From assembly GCA_900095095.1 (NCBI GenBank), contig FMBT01000639.1, forward strand, positions 1 to 31,212: 31,212 nucleotides of DNA, in the 5' to 3' direction. The notes under the pieces are model-generated. The model saw only the letters and a list, made by a program, of their open reading frames with translations. It was not told the origin of the DNA and ran no database searches. This stretch comes from Fragilariopsis cylindrus CCMP1102 (lineage: Eukaryota > Bacillariophyta > Bacillariophyceae > Bacillariales > Bacillariaceae). Every line of letters begins with the position of its first letter. Positions within the stretch are counted from its first letter, which is position 1. Both the position numbers and the translations under genes were made by a program. Positions 1-7,593 of this stretch are shown here, in pieces.

Positions 1-3
1 ACT

Positions 4-1023
4 ATGTATAATTTAACAGTCATTGACACCTACTTCATTCAACCAATGATCAAGAAGAATCCCCGTTTCCGCCAAATCATCACGGCCGAATTTCGGAAAT
101 CTATCACGGATTGGCGTCTAGCCCCAACGAACTTCGAAGGCACCAAACCCCATGGGGGGCTTGGCCCTCTCACTTACGTCACCAGGTCGACGGCCGAGAG
201 AGAGAGACTCGAAAGTGTTCGCGCTCTCAACGCACAATGCGTACCAACGTCAGCCGACATAGAGCGCAGCATCCCAGGAACGCCACAGATTCCGGACACC
301 ATCGATGCCCTAATCACCAACCTGCAATTAACTCAACTAGGTTTAATACAGGTAATTGGCGACAGAGCGCCACCGTCAATTCAACTCCAGCGCCTGCTCG
401 ATGCCCTGTTCGACAACTACAGTCGTCTATCCGCCATAGCCAACTTCCGGGCTCTAATCAGCAACGAAATTATTTACCAACTGTGCCGCCATCTTGAGCG
501 GTATTTCGGCGTCTTTTGCACAGCAGAAGACGTAGCCGCCAAGCGTTTCCCGAAGTTCAACATCGATTTTCTCATCCTGGGTATCGAAAACAACAATTTG
601 TCCTTGTCGCACAGCTACGGTCCAATTTTCCTTCCAGCGAAGACTCCGGCAACGCCGCGACCCAGCCCTCCAACACCTACAGACCGGAATACAGACCGAA
701 AGCGAAATGCTGACAAGTCACCAAAGAAGGACAAACCTACAACACGCAAGGGTCCGGGATGCGACGCCATCAGAAAACTAATCGCGGACCACCGCGCAAC
801 ACATGACGGCAACTTCCCCCGCCTCTCGGACATCCGGACTGCCAACGAGTTCGGATCGACGAAAGAAATGTGCGAGGCCCTAGGCCTCAAATCGAGTAAT
901 TGTCTCAACTATGGGCTTTTCTGCTACTGCAACGGAAAATGCAAGAACACCCACCAGTCCGATTTCAGCGCTTATAAACCGGACAAGGCCATCGAGATGT
1001 TAAAAAAGGCCACCACCATGTAA
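4..1023 (+). CDS. ORF1, Gag-like protein of the YR retrotransposon
   Basis: An intact 339-residue ORF with an ATG three bases from the window edge; it could extend further upstream outside the window. Its role is inferred from position as first ORF before RT: a structural, nucleic-acid-binding Gag-like protein. The middle (about residues 215-250) is a basic Pro/Lys-rich linker. Near the C-terminus is a cluster C-x6-C-x-C-x3-C-x3-H (about residues 298-315), which resembles a zinc knuckle, the RNA-binding device of Gag proteins, although the spacing is not the classical CCHC. No protease motif (DTG/DSG) is seen. No specific family is recognised beyond this. ORF1 and the next ORF are separated by about 340 bases when the first ATG of the RT frame is used. 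Confidence 0.6.
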   Translation: MYNLTVIDTYFIQPMIKKNPRFRQIITAEFRKSITDWRLAPTNFEGTKPHGGLGPLTYVTRSTAERERLESVRALNAQCVPTSADIERSIPGTPQIPDTIDALITNLQLTQLGLIQVIGDRAPPSIQLQRLLDALFDNYSRLSAIANFRALISNEIIYQLCRHLERYFGVFCTAEDVAAKRFPKFNIDFLILGIENNNLSLSHSYGPIFLPAKTPATPRPSPPTPTDRNTDRKRNADKSPKKDKPTTRKGPGCDAIRKLIADHRATHDGNFPRLSDIRTANEFGSTKEMCEALGLKSSNCLNYGLFCYCNGKCKNTHQSDFSAYKPDKAIEMLKKATTM

Positions 1024-1359
1024 GCAACAACCAAATAACCGCCAGTAGCGAGTATACAGTAATTAAGTAATAACTATAAAACAATCTATGTTAATTTTCA
1101 TATATAATTTTCTCATTACCATCACCTGCTATAATGTTTCTCCAACCCCAGCGTACCGCCTAGGTTCACACTCCCGAGTGTGCCACACCCGCGGTTCACA
1201 CTACCGAGTATACCACCACCACCTCGTTCGCCATGCCGTCCAGACACTCCGTACAGGACACCGTATTGTCGACCGATCCCTCCACCGCCCCGACGACAAC
1301 CAGTCGACGACAATGCGTTTACTCCAACCCAAAGTAAGTTACCACAATTCAAAGGTTTA

Positions 1360-3644
1360 ATGTTTCCTCGTCATGAAGTTTTAAATCACCCAGCAGGTCC
1401 GGATCTGCTAGAATACGCACTCGAAGGCTGCCCAGTCGACTGCGGCGATGATTGGACTCTGGAGCGCCTAGAATTAGCAATCGCGAGTGGAGCACACTCC
1501 AGTGCGAACGTACCCGAAGCAGCAGCCGCATGCAAAAAGGAAGCCCTCGAACGCGTCACGGAGGGCTCCTGTCGCCTCGTCAATTGGGAGGACATCAAAC
1601 ATGATTTCCCCCCAAATCTAAAAATTTCACCACTAGCTGCAGTACCGCACAAGTCCCGCGTCTATCGGATGATCCTAGACTTATCCTTCCAGCTCCTCGT
1701 CAACGGAAAGAAGCTGGACTCAGTAAACAGTGCGTCCGACAAATCATTGGCAAAACAAGAATCAATGTACGAACTAGGGAACGTTATCCCCAGAATCATA
1801 TGGGCAATGGCTCTGTCGAAAGACAAAACGACACCTTTTATGTTCTCAAAAGTAGATTTAAAAGATGGCTACTGGCGAATGGCAGTCAGCGAAAAAGATG
1901 CATGGAATTTGCATACGTCCTACCAGGAGCAGGCCCGGACGACCCGGTACAACTCGTTATCCCGGACGCCCTCCAGATGGGCTGGAGCGAAAGCCCGCCT
2001 TTCTTCTGCGCCGCAACCGAAACGGCACGCGACATCATCAACGACAAGATGCGACATGACGTCATCATCGACGAGCAACCGATGGAAAACATCATGATGG
2101 ACATCGATTGGACCAAGATCAACAAACTTCACACTCCAATCGACTCGGAAACTGATAAACGGACGTTCCTTCAACTCATCGAGGTCTACATCGACGATTT
2201 CATCGGCGTAATCCAGAGCACCAACGAAGCCGATCTACTCCAGTTTTCACGTCGCATCCTCGACGGCATCACCAAGGTATTTCCGCCTCCGGAATTGTCC
2301 GGAAGCAAGATGGCACATCCGGTCTCGGAAAAGAAGCTTTTCGAGGACGGAATCTGGGACACCAGGAAAGAAATCCTAGGTTGGCTCTTCGATGGAATCT
2401 CACGCACCATCGAACTGCCACAACGTAAATGCGAAGAACTCCTTACCGAACTCAAGGCGATACGCCGCAAAGACAAGATTGAAGTAAAACGTTTCCAAAA
2501 ACTTCATGGACGACTACAATTCGCGACCATTGCCATACCATGTGGCAAACCAATCCTGGGACAACTAAATTGTTACATGGCCGCAGCTGCCAAAAACCAG
2601 GGTCGAAAAATCGAAGTAACAAACGACTTCGCAAACATCCTCCGGGATTGGTCAGCACTCATCCGTCTAGTCGGACGACGACCAACACATGTCTCCGAAC
2701 TCATCGAACATCCACCATCTTATCAAGGCTTCGTAGATGCATCCAAATGGGGAGTCGGTGGAGTCTGGTTCAGCGGCACAACGACCGTCGTCCCGATCGT
2801 ATGGTTCTTCGAGTGGCCGCAAGAAATACGAGACCAGTTTTGCTCGTCATCCAACAAAAGCGGGCAACTCACGATATCAGATTTAGAACTAACCGGAATA
2901 CTCATGCACTGGCTTGTTCTCGAGCACAGCGTGGACCCAATTACACTCCGGGGCGTCAGCGTCTCAATCTGGTGCGACAACCTCCCGGCAGTAGCGTGGA
3001 TGTACAAATTCAGGACGAGCACATCATTGGTCGCAGCACGAATCCTCCGAGCCATGGCGGTACGCCTGCACACCAACAGAACAGCATTACTCTCAGTGGA
3101 ACACATCTCCGGCATTTACAACAAAATGGCAGACGTTGCATCCCGCAAACATAGTCTCGACAATGCTACATTCCTCACCGACTTTTCCGCTCATTTTCCC
3201 CCACCACAGGACAAATCCTGGACTCTGTTCCTCCTCAGCAACAAAGTTACGTCAAAAGTCTCTTCGGAGCTGCTACAGAAGCAATCGACTTTGGAGTCGT
3301 GGCGTCGACTACCAACGAAAGAATACGTTTTTGGAAAGCTTGGACCCACTACCTCGCCATTTACTTTCCTACCTATGACGAAAAACTCAGTACACTTACT
3401 CAACAAGACAAAATCGAAGTGCTGGTCAGTTTCGCCCAACATGTGCGATCCGGAGGCGTTTCACGACAAAAACAACAAGTTCGTGCGCAAACAGTCCAAG
3501 TATCGCTTCGGGCCATCACAGCGCGTTTCGAGATGGACGGAGAACAAAGTCCGGTGGTTAACACGCAAGGAAAATATTATAAAAAAATCGGCCAACTTAT
3601 TGAGGGCTACCGACGAACCGACCCCCCTGCCAAATTCAAATTAG
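1360..3644 (+). pseudogene. Reverse transcriptase-RNase H ORF, one frameshift near 1908
   Basis: The RT copies element RNA into DNA and RNase H removes the template. The first ATG of the frame is at 1360; the frame is open further upstream without ATG. RT motif A (FSKVDLKDGYW) is near 1840-1875, a DIRS-type MGWSESPPFF block near 1977-2005, and the catalytic YIDDF box at 2187-2201. RNase H follows with all four acidic residues: Asp 2736-2738 in GFVDASKWG, Glu 2886-2888, Asp 2976-2978 in WCDN, and Asp 3132-3134 in MADVASR. Between motif A and the SPPFF block the reading frame changes by -1 (about 1905-1912, beside a short T run), as if one base were missing; no canonical slippery heptamer is present. 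The frame continues to 3644, overlapping the recombinase frame for several hundred bases. Catalytic residues are otherwise intact. Confidence 0.85.
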
Positions 3645-4404
3645 CAGTACCAATCAGTGTCCCAAGATACATGTATCACTACGCGTTAACAGGCACCGAA
3701 AAACAAAAGGCAGTGGCAGATATAGCCATCATCGCTTTCTACTATCTCCTCCAAGTCGGAGAGTACACGTACACTCCGACCTCAACCAAAAAGCTAACAC
3801 AAGCTTTCAGACTCCAGGACGTCACATTATGGGACAAGAATACCATCCTCGACCATAACCTCCCAATCGACGCCCTTTTAATCAGATGCACAGCAGCAAC
3901 TCTTCGAATATCGAATCAGAAAAATGGCAAACGAAACCAGGCAATACACCATTTTACAACAAATACGGATACATGCCCAATAAAAGCACTAATTAGAAGA
4001 GTCAAGCACATCACTGCTCACACTTCAGTCCGACTGCTATAATTAGCACGTATTTCGAACACCCGACTCACCAGGGCAAAGTAATGCGCGCAACCGAAAT
4101 TAACTCCGCGCTCAAAGCAGCAGTACTCCAACTCGACATGAAAAAACACGGGTTTGAAGCAGCGCAAATAAGCTCACACAGCTTACGCGCAGGAGGGGCG
4201 ATGGCGATGCACCTACACAACACCCCAACACACACGATTCGAAAAATGGGACGCTGGAGCAGCGACACTTTTCTCGACTACATCCACGAACAGATCGCTG
4301 TTTTTTCAGCCGGCCTGTCAACAGCGATGGGCAAGAACATTTTCTTCCATAACATAGGTTTTCGCGCCATCCCGACCCCTATTTTAGACAACGAAGATAC
4401 TTAA
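3155..4404 (+). pseudogene. Tyrosine recombinase of the retrotransposon, frameshifted near 4015
   Basis: This enzyme would integrate the circular element DNA through a tyrosine-linked intermediate. The frame is open from 3155 but has no ATG until 3532, although similarity to the N-terminal core-binding domain (RIRFWKAWTHYL) begins near 3315; it may be made by a -1 shift from the RT-RNase H frame. The first part stops at 4042. The rest continues in a frame offset by -1 from about 4015 to 4404. Box II is HSLR at 4177-4188, followed by GRWSS with Trp 4255-4257 and the nucleophile Tyr 4279-4281. Box I reads LLQVGEY: the position normally Arg (R-x-G-E) is Gln, codon CAA at 3752-3754, one transition from CGA. 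Loss of this Arg plus the frame break suggests an inactive copy. Confidence 0.82.
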
Positions 4405-4571
4405 TTAATATAAAAACAAACATTTACCCTAACTAATTTGCTCACAACTAGTCGCGCTCAAAACCACTGAGCTACCGAATACAGCATTCACAACGTTTTT
4501 GAGTTGATGCCATTCCGGTTTTACTCTCGCACATAATTTACTGTTTGAGTTCTAAATCCGTTACCAATCTC

Positions 4572-6305
4572 ATGCTGGAACAAATAGAAACAAACGGTTC
4601 AACTCTACCCACCATGCTAGATCCGTTGCAGGAACGGCAATCACCCATCACGGAGAACGCCACGACCGAAACGGCTCCAATAACAACGAAAAACCTGAAC
4701 TCACACCTGTCTCTAGGCAAACCAACAGGTTCAAAACCAACACCGGCTCACAATGCGGCAATAATCACACAAACGAAGTTTGCTCAACGAACTATAATCG
4801 AAAGTTACACGGATTTAGCCTGGTACAATTCACCACAATACTCCCATAAATCACTTTCACTAAATTACAAAAACGCAAATTGCAACAACACACTCCCTAC
4901 TAAAGCAAACATGCCTCTCAACCACACCATTCCAGGCTTCGAATCCCTAGGTGATGCTTACATCGAGATCAGTGCTCTCATCAACCGCGACTTTCACACC
5001 GAAATCACCGACGCCCAAGTGTACAACGCCGACTACGAGCTAGCTAAAGCCCGTCACATCCGAACTCTTCTCCGCAAAGGTACAACCACCGAACCGGACG
5101 CAAAACGCAGCAAGAACGATTCCCTGCCACAGTCCATCATGGCCTCCATCGCCGGGGCTTTCACCAACACCCCCCACCTCAACGTCCCCGAAATCAACAC
5201 TACAGCACTTGTGTTAATGGACATGGAACTACAACGCCATCGTAAACTTGCCGAAACAATCGATCTCACAATCGACACCCATACGGCACCTGTTCCCACT
5301 CCGCCGGCAAACATTCCGGCCGTCATTCCACCAGCAAACATACTGGCCGTCATTCCAGTCATCCCAACGGTTCCAATCACCCCAGGTTCACCAGCGGATG
5401 CAGCGCCAGGAATCGGAGATGACACCACTGAACCAACGACTCCGGTAAACAGAACTCTTTTTGGTCCCGAAACCGCGGCAGAGGCCGAAGCCAGGGAACA
5501 GACCGAAGAGACCGAAGCCCCGGTAGATCCCGAGGCCAAAGTATTCAAACATAATTGCACACCTTCCAAGGAGAGAAACGTCCACCACGCCAACGCAAGT
5601 GTCGGAGCAACACTACGCATCCACTTTGCAACTACTATGGTCGCGGAAACGGAACGACCATTCATCCTAACCTGCAAGAATGAAGATAACCCGCGAACTG
5701 CACTACAAGCGATGTTCACAATCATGGGTGTATGTGTACCTCAGGATTGGCTCGACGGCCTCTTCACGCCTGCTCACGACTACACAAAGGACAAAGAACC
5801 ATTGTTCACGATCCTCCGGAACCACAAAGGAGAAGACTATTTCAACTTACAAGACTACATGTCCGAGGCCACCAACCACGGCCTCCCATGTGACGTACAG
5901 GGATGTTTTCTAGGAAAAAACGGCGGAAATTTTAGCAAACAGGGTTTCACCACCACCAACCCACTCCTCTGCCAAATGGAAATCGAGGGGAATCTCGTCT
6001 CGCCTAAACCCGAGAAACATTACCAATGGGTAATCTATATTCCGACCATGAACATCGTAATCACGTGCAACGACTATGTCTCAACCTCCTCGAAGGCAGA
6101 CACATCACAAACCACGTGGTCACTAGGAAAAGGCACCCATTATGCATTATTGCACAAAGAATACTGCAGCATCAACAAACTCCTCGGAAAACTCATGTTC
6201 CCTGCAAAGAAGGACAACAACCGAAACCTAAAGTTGAACAGTGCAGTTTGGATTACAAACAAGCAATCCAACTTCAAATTATTCGATGATAACGTAGAAA
6301 ACTAA
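4572..6305 (+). CDS. ORF4, unknown protein downstream of the recombinase
   Basis: An intact ORF of 577 residues from the first ATG at 4572; the frame is open a little upstream without ATG. I do not recognise it. The N-terminal 230 residues are Asn/Thr-rich. A Pro/Ala/Val-rich, then acidic, low-complexity stretch follows (about 5270-5530). The C-terminal 250 residues (from about 5540) look globular, with Cys, Trp and aromatic residues spread through them. It lacks the GDS and DxxH motifs of the SGNH hydrolase that Ngaro elements carry after the recombinase, and lacks a DPPY-type motif of the adenine methyltransferase of DIRS1. An intact frame beside broken RT and recombinase genes suggests that it is a real element gene. 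It could be an accessory or Env/hydrolase-like product, but nothing in the sequence decides. Confidence 0.6.
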   Translation: MLEQIETNGSTLPTMLDPLQERQSPITENATTETAPITTKNLNSHLSLGKPTGSKPTPAHNAAIITQTKFAQRTIIESYTDLAWYNSPQYSHKSLSLNYKNANCNNTLPTKANMPLNHTIPGFESLGDAYIEISALINRDFHTEITDAQVYNADYELAKARHIRTLLRKGTTTEPDAKRSKNDSLPQSIMASIAGAFTNTPHLNVPEINTTALVLMDMELQRHRKLAETIDLTIDTHTAPVPTPPANIPAVIPPANILAVIPVIPTVPITPGSPADAAPGIGDDTTEPTTPVNRTLFGPETAAEAEAREQTEETEAPVDPEAKVFKHNCTPSKERNVHHANASVGATLRIHFATTMVAETERPFILTCKNEDNPRTALQAMFTIMGVCVPQDWLDGLFTPAHDYTKDKEPLFTILRNHKGEDYFNLQDYMSEATNHGLPCDVQGCFLGKNGGNFSKQGFTTTNPLLCQMEIEGNLVSPKPEKHYQWVIYIPTMNIVITCNDYVSTSSKADTSQTTWSLGKGTHYALLHKEYCSINKLLGKLMFPAKKDNNRNLKLNSAVWITNKQSNFKLFDDNVEN

Positions 6306-6732
6306 CAAGTCCTACAACCTCGACCATGTCCAGAGTCGTGCTACCCCAATAGCACTCCTGACTCAACCATTCCGACATCCATCTACACCGAGCAAATCGT
6401 AGACACCAGGATCACGCCTATACAATAACGACGTATCCAACGAACATCTTGTTAAAAGGTTCTATACCCCTAATCGAACCAAAAATTTTTAACTATACAT
6501 ATATAAAGAAAAGAGAATAATCAGTAGTTAACTAATAATCGTAACTTTCACCGAAGCTACAACTAGGTTGCAACACACAATATTTCATTCTCAACTTTCA
6601 CATTAGCTACACTAATACTAGAGTCTCACTCCCGTGCACATAGCCTGGCCTAACACACCCACGCTATGACCGGAAGTCATTTCAACATTCCACACATTTA
6701 TGGGACTATACCCAACTAAAGTTGGTTTGATG
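6306..6732 (+). other. Noncoding tail of the retrotransposon
   Basis: The 427 bases between ORF4 and the first terminal repeat contain no plausible coding frame. An AT-rich stretch with a TATATAAAG-like string near 6498-6507 could be a promoter or 3'-end signal. A short imperfect palindrome (CCAACT-AA-AGTTGG) lies near 6712-6725. Nothing else is recognised. Confidence 0.5.
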
Positions 6733-7001
6733 GAGGAAGCTCTTTTAGTATCTTTAGTGGCTAGTGAACCCCGGAACACAAGTGGTCCGGAATACACAAT
6801 CCACCAAAAATAGGTCACATCAGTTCAGTCCCGAGTTAGCCACGACTGACAACAATCAACCTCTTTTGACGAAACTATATACACTTAGATAGATCCAGAA
6901 AAACGTGTTCAACAAAACCGAGGTAAGCCAGAAGAATGATTCACAATAATTACTTTAGTCGCATAGCAACTCCGGCTAAATTTAGTGCAACTAAATTTAG
7001 T
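6733..7001 (+). repeat. Terminal direct repeat, copy 1 (B1)
   Basis: Every base read here matches 7201-7469 at an offset of 468. It begins GAGGAAGCTC and ends in two CTAAATTTAG palindromes. In the split-direct-repeat model this is B1, the inner copy. Perfect identity of the copies implies recent replication or insertion. Confidence 0.92.
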
Positions 7002-7200
7002 CAAGGAGTGTTAAAGCTGTAAAAAGGAATCAAGCGATTTATTTTTATACAACGCGCGCGCTAGTAGAAAAATCAAAGTCCAGAAGAGAAATCTATTCTG
7101 GACTCATTCTTTTGGAAACATCGTGTTTTGTTGTGAGGCAGCTCCGGAGCTGACGTGACCGCTGAAAGCGCTTCTTCTTCCACAACCATCCTCACTCCTA
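7002..7200 (+). repeat. Spacer between the repeats, predicted A2
   Basis: These 199 bases separate the two 269-bp repeats and match nothing else inside the window. In PAT/Ngaro elements this segment (A2) is a copy of the left terminus A1, which would lie just outside the window. It contains a hairpin with 9-base arms (7077-7085 and 7096-7104) and a perfect 14-base palindrome CAGCTCCGGAGCTG at 7139-7152. Confidence 0.6.
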
Positions 7201-7469
7201 GAGGAAGCTCTTTTAGTATCTTTAGTGGCTAGTGAACCCCGGAACACAAGTGGTCCGGAATACACAATCCACCAAAAATAGGTCACATCAGTTCAGTCCC
7301 GAGTTAGCCACGACTGACAACAATCAACCTCTTTTGACGAAACTATATACACTTAGATAGATCCAGAAAAACGTGTTCAACAAAACCGAGGTAAGCCAGA
7401 AGAATGATTCACAATAATTACTTTAGTCGCATAGCAACTCCGGCTAAATTTAGTGCAACTAAATTTAGT
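7201..7469 (+). repeat. Terminal direct repeat, copy 2 (B2), right end of element
   Basis: Identical to 6733-7001. The shared sequence stops at 7469, which marks the right boundary of the element; host DNA resumes at 7470. It ends 124 bp upstream of the ATG of the myotubularin-like gene, so this repeat may act as part of that gene's promoter or leader. Confidence 0.9.
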
Positions 7470-7593
7470 TAACGTATTACTGTACAGTACAGTGGTTTAA
7501 AATAATACCTTTTCTACAAAACATAAATACACATTTTTACAAAGATTTAGCCATTATCAACAAAATTAAATAACTCCACACGAATATACCGAA

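Larger units (their letters stand above)
1..7469 (+). mobile_element. Tyrosine-recombinase retrotransposon (DIRS/Ngaro/PAT class), left terminus outside window
   Basis: Four ORFs in one orientation (Gag-like, reverse transcriptase-RNase H, tyrosine recombinase, unknown) are followed by a noncoding tail and two identical 269-bp direct repeats. A tyrosine recombinase instead of a DDE integrase, together with RT and RNase H, defines the DIRS-like order. The 3' arrangement repeat-spacer-repeat is that of PAT/Ngaro elements with split direct repeats (A1-body-B1-A2-B2). By this model 6733-7001 is B1, 7002-7200 is A2 and 7201-7469 is B2, and A1 lies left of base 1. Such elements integrate by recombination of a circular DNA form and leave no target-site duplication. 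The coding part is visibly richer in G+C than the flanking intergenic DNA. RT and recombinase frames are each broken once, so this copy is probably not autonomous as sequenced. Confidence 0.85.

Noticed and set aside
1895-1915. Programmed -1 frameshift site in the RT
   Set aside because: The string GGAATTTG is not a canonical slippery heptamer in the zero frame, and the shift falls inside the RT core rather than at a domain boundary.
6733-7469. Reading the two 269-bp repeats as LTRs of a Gypsy/Copia element
   Set aside because: They flank only 199 bases, lie together at one end, and the element encodes a tyrosine recombinase rather than a DDE integrase.
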